Under the pieces are notes generated by a model. That model had not been told where the DNA came from. It did no database searches and was given only the letters and a program-made list of their open reading frames with translations. Shown here in pieces: positions 1 to 5,845 of a stretch of DNA of 12,108 bases. The stretch comes from an uncultured Erysipelotrichaceae bacterium (lineage in GTDB: Bacteria; Bacillota_I; Bacilli_A; Erysipelotrichales; Coprobacillaceae): assembly GCA_910588075.1 (NCBI GenBank), contig CAJUOS010000059.1:1-12108 (forward strand), given 5' to 3'. The translations under genes were made by a program, and so were the position numbers. Position 1 is the first letter of the stretch. The number at the start of each line of letters is the position of its first letter.

Positions 1-8
1 TATACACT

Positions 9-35
9 AAAAAAGCGCACCTTGTGGTGCACTTT
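9..35 (-). terminator. Rho-independent terminator, distal hairpin after rpsR
   Basis: Read on the minus strand, GTGCACC pairs with GGTGCGC (one G-U pair) around an ACAA loop and is followed by six T. This is a good intrinsic terminator for transcripts leaving rpsR. On the plus strand the same stem is followed by TTTGAATTTT, so it could also end a plus-strand gene lying left of the window. Confidence 0.75.
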
Positions 36-46
36 GAATTTTAATT

Positions 47-75
47 TAGGAAAACCTTGAATCTATCAAGGTTTT
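47..75 (-). terminator. First hairpin after rpsR, probable terminator
   Basis: AAAACCTTGA and TCAAGGTTTT form a perfect 10-bp stem around a 5-base loop, about 10 bases past the rpsR stop. On the minus strand the stem ends in TTTT followed by CC, so the U-tract is partly supplied by the stem itself. It probably works in tandem with the stronger hairpin at 9-35. Confidence 0.6.
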
Positions 76-84
76 TAGTATCAA

Positions 85-315
85 TTATTCACCAACGTAT
101 GGTAATAAAGCCATTTGTCTAGCACGTTTAATAGCTACTGCTAATTGTCTTTGATATTTAGCACTAGTTCCTGTTACACGTCTTGGGATTATTTTTCCAT
201 TAGCTGAAACAAATCTTTTTAATAATTCAACATCTTTATAATCAATGTATTCAATCTTATTCTTTGTAAAGTAGCATACTTTTCTTCTACCCATTCTTTG
301 TCTTTTGAATGCCAT
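85..315 (-). CDS. rpsR: 30S ribosomal protein S18
   Basis: Small-subunit ribosomal protein S18, which pairs with S6 on the 16S rRNA platform. The 76-residue product has the family landmarks: a basic N-terminus with RRK, the IDYKDV segment near residues 24-29, GKIIPRR near 41-47, TG, and the C-terminal AIKRARQMALLPY block. Only one cysteine (C14) is present, so the zinc-ribbon form of S18 is not intact and this looks like the zinc-free type. The start is fixed by AAGGAGG about 8 bases upstream. It is the last gene of the rpsF-ssb-rpsR operon, 14 bases after the ssb stop, the standard order in Firmicutes. Two hairpins follow. Confidence 0.97.
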   Translation of the reverse strand: MAFKRQRMGRRKVCYFTKNKIEYIDYKDVELLKRFVSANGKIIPRRVTGTSAKYQRQLAVAIKRARQMALLPYVGE

Positions 316-329
316 AATATTTTCCTCCT

Positions 330-791
330 TTAAAATTGAATGTCGTCTTCCATAATATCAAACGAATTGAAAGAGTTATCAAAGTCTTTCTCTAAATCAA
401 CTGTTTTCATTTCTCCACCACTATAAAAATCATTTTGATTAACTTGTGGTTGCTGTTGTGCTCTTTCACGTGCTGCTCTTGTTTCTAAGAATTGCACACT
501 ATCACAAACAACTTCTACGACATAAACCTTTTGCCCTTGAGCATTATCATAATTACGAGAACGTAAACGTCCTTCTACCCCAACAAGCGAACCTTTTGAA
601 CAATATTTCTCAACATTTTCAGCTACCCTATTCCATACAACACAAGGAATATAATCAGCTTGTATTCCATCTGCTGAGTTATAATTTCTATTTAATGCTA
701 ATGTAAAACTTGTTACAGCAGCACCACTATTTGTTCTTCTTAATTCAGGATCTCTTGTCATTCTTCCAACAAGCACTACACGATTAATCAT
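330..791 (-). CDS. ssb: Single-stranded DNA-binding protein
   Basis: Single-stranded DNA-binding protein of replication, recombination and repair. The 153 residues contain an N-terminal OB fold (about 1-105) beginning MINRVVLVGRMTRDPELR, with the DYIPCVVWNRVAENV and GSLVGVEGRLRSR stretches typical of bacterial SSB. A Q/N-rich flexible linker follows (about 108-130), then an acidic tail. The extreme C-terminus reads EDDIQF, whereas the common tip is DDIPF: the penultimate proline is replaced by glutamine. The tip binds partner proteins, so this is worth noting, but the final Phe and the acidic residues remain. It sits between rpsF (13-base gap) and rpsR (14-base gap), with AGAGGG as ribosome site. 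The operon places the essential copy here. Confidence 0.96.
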   Translation of the reverse strand: MINRVVLVGRMTRDPELRRTNSGAAVTSFTLALNRNYNSADGIQADYIPCVVWNRVAENVEKYCSKGSLVGVEGRLRSRNYDNAQGQKVYVVEVVCDSVQFLETRAARERAQQQPQVNQNDFYSGGEMKTVDLEKDFDNSFNSFDIMEDDIQF

Positions 792-804
792 ATTAACGTC
801 CCTC

Positions 805-1086
805 TTATCTTCTAAGTGTTAAATGACGTAATATATTTGCATTAATACGTGATAAACGTTCGAATTCTGCAATATTAGCTGGAGCTGTAGTTGTATCAAC
901 AACAACATAATATCCTTTAGCATAATCTTTAATTTCATAAGCTAAATCACGTAATCCCCATTCATTAACGTTGTCAATAACACCATTATCATTTGTTAAG
1001 ATTTTTTTAAATCCTTCGATAATTGTATTTCTTGCATCGTCTTCTACATCAGGTCTTACAATAAACATAATTTCATATTTGTTCAT
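805..1086 (-). CDS. rpsF: 30S ribosomal protein S6
   Basis: Ribosomal protein S6, the partner of S18 on the 30S platform. The 93-residue length is normal. The N-terminal MNKYEIMFIVRPDV strand, the WGLRDLAYEIKDYAKGYYVVV core (about residues 43-63) and the C-terminal LSRINANILRHLTLRR segment are all characteristic. A very strong ribosome site, GGAGGAGGT (complement of 1093-1101), sits just upstream of the ATG. It is the first gene of the operon. The promoter and a two-hairpin leader lie between 1102 and 1191. In Firmicutes the S6:S18 complex often represses this operon through a leader RNA; whether this leader does so cannot be shown here. Confidence 0.97.
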   Translation of the reverse strand: MNKYEIMFIVRPDVEDDARNTIIEGFKKILTNDNGVIDNVNEWGLRDLAYEIKDYAKGYYVVVDTTTAPANIAEFERLSRINANILRHLTLRR

Positions 1087-1113
1087 TTTTTTACCTCCTC
1101 CTTTGGTCTAATG

Positions 1114-1157
1114 GTCTACACTTCTATGTAGACAGGCAGTAAATATTTTTACATGCC
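1114..1157 (-). promoter_or_regulatory. Two adjacent hairpins in the rpsF leader RNA
   Basis: On the minus strand two stems lie one base apart. The 5' stem pairs GGCA-GTAAA with TTTAC-TGCC (one bulged T, AATA loop, 1135-1157). The second is a perfect 7-bp stem, GTCTACA with TGTAGAC (1114-1133). The second stem's 3' arm is followed by TAGACC-ATT-TAGACC, a short direct repeat partly within it, and then the ribosome site. The first stem begins almost exactly at the predicted transcription start. This is the position expected for an S6:S18 autoregulatory leader, but I find no CCG triplet, a hallmark of the described motif, so the identity is unproven. Confidence 0.5.
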
Positions 1158-1162
1158 TAAGC

Positions 1163-1191
1163 ATTATAGCATATTCACTTTAAAAATACAA
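1163..1191 (-). promoter_or_regulatory. Sigma-A-type promoter of rpsF-ssb-rpsR
   Basis: On the minus strand TTGTAT (1186-1191) and a perfect TATAAT (1163-1168) are separated by 17 bases. Predicted transcription start is near 1156, giving a leader of about 70 bases before rpsF. Confidence 0.75.
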
Positions 1192-1307
1192 TGAATTTAT
1201 CAGTGTTTTTTAGTCTAAATATCTATTTTCATTAATCAAATAAATAATCCCATATAATGTTTACAAAACTTATACATAAAATTCAAAAGAAATTCATATC
1301 CATATCC

Positions 1308-1313
1308 TATAAT
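1308..1313 (+). promoter_or_regulatory. Possible -10 element upstream of the amidase gene
   Basis: A perfect TATAAT lies 26 bases before the amidase ATG. No good -35 hexamer is found at 16-18 bases spacing (the region reads AAAAGA), so this may be weak or activator-dependent. A second TATAAT at 1253-1258 also lacks a clear -35. The 253-base divergent gap between rpsF and the amidase holds otherwise only the rpsF promoter and leader. Confidence 0.35.
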
Positions 1314-1339
1314 GATACTTGTATTAGAAAGGAAGTCGT

Positions 1340-1933
1340 ATGAAAAATAAAGAAATATTTATGAAAATGATTCTTGTCATTGTATTATTATCAGGTGGTT
1401 ATTATTTTTTTATTTATAATCATAATGATATTCAAGAGTATACAACTGAAGAGCTCTCTATTCAACATCAATTCTTAACTGTCAATCCTTATTCAAGACC
1501 TGGAAAAACCTTAAAAAGAATTAATGGTATAGTTGTCCATTACACAGCTAACCCAGGCTCAAGCGCCCAAAACAATCGTGATTATTTTGAAAATTTAAAA
1601 ACTCGTCATACAACAAAAGTATCTAGTCATTTTATTATTGGAATAGACGGAGAAATTATTCAATGTATCCCACTTAACGAAATTGCTTATGCCTCTAATA
1701 ACCGAAATAATGATACAATCTCCATAGAATGTTGCCATCCTGACAATAGTGGTCAATTTACCAATGCAACATATAAATCTTTACAAAAACTTATAAAAAA
1801 TCTTATGCTTACTTATTCTTTAAATAAAAATGACATCATAAGACATTATGATGTCACTGGTAAAGAATGTCCTAAATATTTTGTAAAATATCCTCAAAAA
1901 TGGGAACAATTTAAAGATTCTTTAGATAATTAA
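1340..1933 (+). CDS. Membrane-anchored N-acetylmuramoyl-L-alanine amidase (Amidase_2 fold)
   Basis: Probable zinc-dependent peptidoglycan amidase that cleaves the bond between N-acetylmuramic acid and L-alanine outside the membrane. The 197 residues start with a short basic segment and one hydrophobic helix (about 10-26) without a signal-peptidase or lipobox site, so it is probably an N-terminal anchor. The Amidase_2/PGRP domain spans about 60-185: IVVHYTAN gives zinc ligand H67, SHFIIGIDGEIIQ follows (about 96-108), ISIECCHP supplies the candidate catalytic E130, IIRHYDVTGKECP gives the ligands H169 and C177. No cell-wall-binding repeats are present, so this is a minimal housekeeping or remodelling enzyme rather than a phage endolysin with a targeting domain; a domesticated lysin cannot be excluded. 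The ribosome site is AAAGGAAG. Its stop abuts the stop of the opposing glycosidase gene. Confidence 0.88.
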   Translation: MKNKEIFMKMILVIVLLSGGYYFFIYNHNDIQEYTTEELSIQHQFLTVNPYSRPGKTLKRINGIVVHYTANPGSSAQNNRDYFENLKTRHTTKVSSHFIIGIDGEIIQCIPLNEIAYASNNRNNDTISIECCHPDNSGQFTNATYKSLQKLIKNLMLTYSLNKNDIIRHYDVTGKECPKYFVKYPQKWEQFKDSLDN

Positions 1934-3055
1934 CTATGGATGAGTCCTTAATAACTCATCCATTTCTTTTTGTCCAGCCTTACTTTTTAAAGAAGAATAT
2001 TTAAACAAACTATAACCATCATAACTTAGATTAGATAAAATCTGTATTTGTTCAGAAATATTATGTGAAGATAACTTCCAGCCTGGATCATAATCTAAAT
2101 CTTCACCTGCACGATATAAGGCTAAACCAGCATATAATTTTACATTTTTATGTCTTTTTAATCCAGCAAATAATCGAGAACGATTTGTAAACATAGTCGT
2201 TGTTCCATCTCTATAATACTGATCTGACCAATAAATCTGTGGCATAAGATAATCTATATAACCTTCCTCTTTCAACCATGTATCAATATCTGCTCCATCA
2301 CTTAAACAATTTTCGTAATTTCCTTGTGGACTAATTCCAAATGTTATATCTTTATTTATTCTTTTAATACTTTGATAAACATCTTGAATTAAACTATTAA
2401 CATTATCTAAACGTTCATTTTGTGTTGTATTCTTATGTGTTCCTGAAACATAGAAATAATCATCAAAATGAATTCCATCTACTTGATAAGATAAAATAAT
2501 TTCTTCAATCCCTTTCACAATATAATCTCTTATCTTTGCACTTGCAGGATTGAAAATATATTGATATGTTCCATATTGAATTGTTAATTTTGAATCTTTA
2601 AGCCATTGGCTACGAGAAGAATTTAAAAACTGACGATATGTTGCTTCATTCAAAGAAATACGATAAGGATTTACCCATGCTTCTATCAATAAACCTTCAT
2701 TATGCGCTATTTCAACCATTTCTGTTAAAGGATCAAAAGATAATTCTTTTTGATGGGTTATTACTTGCGATAATGGAAATAATTTTGATAAATATAGTGC
2801 ATCTCCAAATGCTCTCACTTGAACAATAATTGTATTATTTTTATATTTTTTTATTGTTTTTATCATTTGTTTAAAATCTTTTTCAAATGCTTCTTTAGAT
2901 TGATAAGATAATTCTGATAACTCCTGATATGTTAACCATACTGCTCGTTTTTCAAATGATGTAATAGAACATGGTGGTTTTGGAAAAAAGTAATATATCG
3001 CTAAAGATATACACAATAAAACAATAATTACTGTTATACTATTCTTTGTTTTCAT
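1934..3055 (-). CDS. Anchored GH10-like (DUF187/GHL10) glycosidase
   Basis: Putative extracellular glycoside hydrolase of the GHL10/DUF187 type, a TIM-barrel family related to GH10 whose substrates are often cell-wall or exopolysaccharide glycans. Residues here count from Met1 of the short form. One hydrophobic helix (about 7-24) anchors the N-terminus; the cysteine after it is not in a lipobox. The barrel begins FEKRAVWLTYQEL (about 34-46) and contains EAWVNPYR (about 125-132), DGIHFDDYFY (about 194-203, acidic pair typical of the active-site strand), GISPQGN, LMPQIYWS (about 270-277) and a final DGYSLFKYSS strand. I chose the ATG at 3055 because GGGAGG lies just before it and falls inside the four extra codons of the longer frame starting at 3067. 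It is the last gene of the ABC-ispD operon, 24 bases after ispD. Confidence 0.8.
   Translation of the reverse strand: MKTKNSITVIIVLLCISLAIYYFFPKPPCSITSFEKRAVWLTYQELSELSYQSKEAFEKDFKQMIKTIKKYKNNTIIVQVRAFGDALYLSKLFPLSQVITHQKELSFDPLTEMVEIAHNEGLLIEAWVNPYRISLNEATYRQFLNSSRSQWLKDSKLTIQYGTYQYIFNPASAKIRDYIVKGIEEIILSYQVDGIHFDDYFYVSGTHKNTTQNERLDNVNSLIQDVYQSIKRINKDITFGISPQGNYENCLSDGADIDTWLKEEGYIDYLMPQIYWSDQYYRDGTTTMFTNRSRLFAGLKRHKNVKLYAGLALYRAGEDLDYDPGWKLSSHNISEQIQILSNLSYDGYSLFKYSSLKSKAGQKEMDELLRTHP
1938..1966 (+). terminator. Amidase terminator inside the opposing gene's 3' end
   Basis: GGATGAGT and ACTCATCC form a perfect 8-bp stem with an 8-base loop, followed on the plus strand by ATTTCTTTTT. It begins 5 bases after the amidase stop and lies within the last codons of the minus-strand glycosidase gene. 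Read on the minus strand the stem is followed by ATAGTTAATT, which has no U-run, so it is a one-way terminator. Confidence 0.75.
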
Positions 3056-3058
3056 AAT

Positions 3059-3065
3059 ACCTCCC
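3059..3065 (-). promoter_or_regulatory. Ribosome site fixing the glycosidase start
   Basis: GGGAGGT on the minus strand lies 3-4 bases before ATG 3055. It would be inside the coding region if translation started at the upstream ATG at 3067, which has no comparable site. Confidence 0.7.
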
Positions 3066-3079
3066 ATACATCATATGCT

Positions 3080-3724
3080 CTACAAATTATTTAAATCCTC
3101 TCTTGTTGTTATTTTTTTATTTTCATAATCTCCTATAATAATATAAACATCTTCTTCACTAAATTGCTCAACCATTTGAGCATCATCAGTCGCTTGAAAA
3201 CAAGCCTGGATTCCTTTTTCATAAGCATTTAATATTAATTCATGATGAAAGGCTTGAGGTGTTTGCGCTTGCATTAAATTTTCTCTTTTAAGTGTTTGAA
3301 TAATTTTTCCATCTTTAACTTCTTTGATTGTATCTTTACATGGCACCATTAATAAACAAGCTTTATGTACTTTTAAACAATCAAGTAACAATTCAATATA
3401 TTGCTTTTTTAGATAAGGTCTTGCTCCATCATGAATAAGTACATTTTCATATTTCACCCTTTTAAGACCAGCATAAACACTATCTTGTCGCTCTTTACCA
3501 CCATCTACAAATTCAATACGATTATCATTAATCAATTGTTGAAACTTATTTCTTTCAAATGATTGAGTTACAGCAATAATTTGTCCACATTTTTCATCTT
3601 GTAAAAAACAATTTAATGTCATTTCATAAACTGTATAACCATTATCAAAACAATATAACATCTTGTTATAATCCAATCCAGTTCGTGTCCCTTTTCCCGC
3701 ACATAAAACAATAACACTATACAT
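3080..3724 (-). CDS. ispD: 2-C-methyl-D-erythritol 4-phosphate cytidylyltransferase
   Basis: Transfers CMP from CTP to methylerythritol phosphate in the MEP pathway to isopentenyl diphosphate, and so feeds undecaprenyl carrier synthesis. The 214-residue length fits IspD. Seen: the N-terminal nucleotide-binding loop LCAGKGTRTG (7-16) with K21 in the position of the conserved basic residue, VDGGKERQDSVYAGL (73-87), HDGARP (98-103), DTIK (131-134), the TPQAF block (155-159), TDDAQMVE (179-186) and NKKITTREDL near the end. The loop is a little unusual (Cys where Ala is common, NKM where PKQ is common). TarI, the ribitol-phosphate cytidylyltransferase, is a relative, but no tarJ or ispF neighbour settles it; the C-terminal KITT.EDL pattern favours IspD. 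Its ATG overlaps the permease stop by one base (TAATG), so translation is coupled to the ABC genes. Confidence 0.85.
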   Translation of the reverse strand: MYSVIVLCAGKGTRTGLDYNKMLYCFDNGYTVYEMTLNCFLQDEKCGQIIAVTQSFERNKFQQLINDNRIEFVDGGKERQDSVYAGLKRVKYENVLIHDGARPYLKKQYIELLLDCLKVHKACLLMVPCKDTIKEVKDGKIIQTLKRENLMQAQTPQAFHHELILNAYEKGIQACFQATDDAQMVEQFSEEDVYIIIGDYENKKITTREDLNNL

Positions 3725-4995
3725 TACAATTTCTCCTTAAATATTAAATGTTGATAATAAATTTGACTTATCAAACCACAAAACAATAATGGAACAATAA
3801 AAATAATAATCATATATACTATTAAATATATGTGAAATGAGTGATAAATCAAAAGAACAATGAAAATATTAATAATATAAAATAAAGATACTCCACTTAT
3901 AAAACCATATAAACTCCATATCTCTTTTTGAATAATTTTCTTTTGATCTTCTTTAATATAACCTATTCTTCCCAAAGAATAAAAATGTTTTTTTCTACTA
4001 ACAATCTCTGTTGTCAATTTAAACATAACAGCTAAAGACAATAAAACATTAATAACAACAAACGATATAATAGCTAATATCTCTTCCATAGGCTGATTAA
4101 TACATGATACAAGAATAGATAAAAGTAATATAGCACTTACTATTAAAAGTATAATATTCTTCTTCATCATTAATATATCATTTCTTAAAAATCCCAAATA
4201 AACTACTCTTATATGTTGATTTGCATATTTATGTTGAATCAAATAATTCAAAAATGGAATAACAACAGAATCTATCCATCCATACAATCCTATCATTCCA
4301 ATAATAGAGAAAAATAAAATACTATTCGAATCATCACCATAAAGATAAAATAATACTAAAGGTACAAAGAACATAAACATAGATATTCTTTGTTTTATTT
4401 TAAGATTAATTTGAAGAAAAGATGGTAAAACCAAACGTATTACTGTCTTCTCATCATTCATTAATGCTTTTATAGAACTTCTATAAGCATATCCAAGATT
4501 TAAAAAAGTACACCAAAAGATTTCAAATATAACAATGACTGCTGTTGAAACAATGGCATTCCATTGGACATACAATAGACTTTGACTATTAAAAAATGTT
4601 ATTAAAATATGGTTAATAATTGGAATAAACAAAAGAGCTAAACCTATCCCAAATGGAATAGCTAGAAAAAATAAAAAACCTGTCTGAAACAAAAGATATA
4701 ATGCTATTTGTAAATAAGTTCCCCCACATACTAATTGTACAGCTAATTCTTTTGATTTTTTCTTAACATAGAAATCATTTGCAAAGAAAATAACAATCAT
4801 ACAAATACTAATAACTAAAACAGATGTAAAAGTGGCTATATCATTACGACTGTTAATAAATGTAACACCCACCATATCTGAATAAGTAAGATTAAAGAAC
4901 AAAAACATAAACATTGAAGTCAATACAAAAGTTAGCCAATAAAATAAAGCTCTAGAAAAATCATCTTTTATTGAGCGTAGTGCTGATTTTAACAT
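3724..4995 (-). CDS. FtsX/BceB-like ABC transporter permease without large extracellular domain
   Basis: Integral membrane subunit of an ABC transporter, paired with the ATPase encoded just upstream. The 423 residues are almost all hydrophobic, with about ten helices by eye (near 17-37, 55-76, 96-135 as two, 148-170, 205-220, 226-250, 279-299, 305-326, 360-384 and 388-412). The first FtsX-like core shows ANDFYVKKKSKELAVQLVCG (72-91), a signature of BceB-type permeases; a second similar core, TTEIVSRKKHFYSLGRIGY, lies at 328-346. BceB proteins are usually about 650 residues with a roughly 200-residue extracellular domain between helices 7 and 8; here the corresponding loop is only a few residues (about 299-304). 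The substrate is unknown. No two-component system is adjacent. The gene overlaps the ATPase by 7 bases and ispD by 1 base. Confidence 0.8.
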   Translation of the reverse strand: MLKSALRSIKDDFSRALFYWLTFVLTSMFMFLFFNLTYSDMVGVTFINSRNDIATFTSVLVISICMIVIFFANDFYVKKKSKELAVQLVCGGTYLQIALYLLFQTGFLFFLAIPFGIGLALLFIPIINHILITFFNSQSLLYVQWNAIVSTAVIVIFEIFWCTFLNLGYAYRSSIKALMNDEKTVIRLVLPSFLQINLKIKQRISMFMFFVPLVLFYLYGDDSNSILFFSIIGMIGLYGWIDSVVIPFLNYLIQHKYANQHIRVVYLGFLRNDILMMKKNIILLIVSAILLLSILVSCINQPMEEILAIISFVVINVLLSLAVMFKLTTEIVSRKKHFYSLGRIGYIKEDQKKIIQKEIWSLYGFISGVSLFYIINIFIVLLIYHSFHIYLIVYMIIIFIVPLLFCGLISQIYYQHLIFKEKL

Positions 4996-5765
4996 TTATC
5001 CTTTAACACCCTTTGATATTCTTTTGAATTTAATTCAATAATCTTTTGAAAATACTCTTCTTGTGAAAGTTGACCTCTTACTAATGTTTCCTCTATTATT
5101 CCATCTTTAATATAAATTAATCTTGATGAATATGAGGCAATCATTGCATCATGAGATACCATAATAATTGTTACTTTTTGTTCTTCATTAAGTTGTTTTA
5201 AAATACTTAAAAGTTCTTGAGAATTAATGCTATCTAAATTTCCAGTTGGTTCATCAGCTATAATAATTTTAGGATTTCCAATTAATGCTCGACATATTGC
5301 TGCACGTTGTTTCTGTCCTCCAGAACATTCTCGAGGATATTTAGAAAGTAAATGTTCAATATTCATTGATTCCGCTATTGCTTGAACTCTTTTTGAAATG
5401 TCTTTACTCTTGACTTTAGCTAATGACAAAGGCATAGCTATATTCTCATATAATGTATGTGTATCTAAAAGATTAAAGTCTTGAAAAATGAATCCTAAGT
5501 TTTGATAACGAAATTTTCCAATTTCATTAGATGACATTGTTCTTATTTCTACTCCATTAATGTATACCAATCCAGATGTTGGCATATCTATTGTAGAAAT
5601 ATTATTAATAAAAGTAGATTTACCACTTCCACTTGGTCCCATAATACATATAAATTCTCCTAATTTAACTTGAAAATCTATATTATGTAATGCTTCAAAT
5701 TCATTTTGAGTTCTTAAACCATAAATCTTTTTTAATTTTTTGACTTCTAAAACATAATCACTCAT
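4989..5765 (-). CDS. ABC transporter ATP-binding protein (BceA/MacB-type)
   Basis: ATPase subunit of the transporter. The 258 residues contain a complete nucleotide-binding domain: Walker A GPSGSGKST (43-51), Q-loop FIFQDFNLLDTHTLYENI (92-109) in the BceA style, signature CSGGQKQR (147-154, Cys in place of the usual Leu), Walker B IIIADEP (167-173) with GNLDS D-loop, and H-loop histidine H205 in MVSHD. About 25 residues extend past the core. BceAB-type transporters usually sense or detoxify cell-wall-active peptides, while other MacB-like relatives export various cargo, so the substrate is not assigned. This is the first gene of a four-gene operon; AGGAGAG lies before the start. I saw TATTAT (5784-5789, minus) but no convincing -35, so partial read-through from the upstream clp gene is possible. 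Confidence 0.9.
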   Translation of the reverse strand: MSDYVLEVKKLKKIYGLRTQNEFEALHNIDFQVKLGEFICIMGPSGSGKSTFINNISTIDMPTSGLVYINGVEIRTMSSNEIGKFRYQNLGFIFQDFNLLDTHTLYENIAMPLSLAKVKSKDISKRVQAIAESMNIEHLLSKYPRECSGGQKQRAAICRALIGNPKIIIADEPTGNLDSINSQELLSILKQLNEEQKVTIIMVSHDAMIASYSSRLIYIKDGIIEETLVRGQLSQEEYFQKIIELNSKEYQRVLKDKC

Positions 5766-5820
5766 AACATCTCTCCTATTTCTATAATATTAGTTTAACA
5801 TATTCATAATATTAAAGAAA

Positions 5821-5845
5821 TAAAAAGACACCTTGATAGATGTCT
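5821..5845 (-). terminator. Terminator overlapping the clp stop codon
   Basis: On the minus strand AGACATC pairs with GGTGTCT (one T-G pair) around a TATCAA loop, followed by TTTTTATTTC. The 5' arm shares bases 5844-5845 with the clp stop codon. Confidence 0.7.

Noticed and set aside
446..706. Plus-strand open frame of 86 codons opposite ssb
   Set aside because: It is antisense to a clear ssb gene, has no ribosome site, and its composition is that of a reversed coding frame.
1198..1338. Possible small RNA or riboswitch in the rpsF-amidase gap
   Set aside because: Two TATAAT-like boxes are present, but I see no strong stem or terminator that would define an RNA gene.
1340..1933. Amidase considered as a phage endolysin marking a prophage
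   Set aside because: It has a membrane anchor and no holin, tail or lysogeny genes nearby; flanks are housekeeping genes.
2638..2829. Plus-strand open frame of 63 codons inside the glycosidase gene
   Set aside because: Antisense shadow within a conserved TIM-barrel gene with no start signals.
4989..5765. ABC ATPase considered as FtsE (cell-division FtsEX)
   Set aside because: The permease has about ten helices rather than four, and the Q-loop region FIFQDFNLLDTHTLYENI is of the BceA type.
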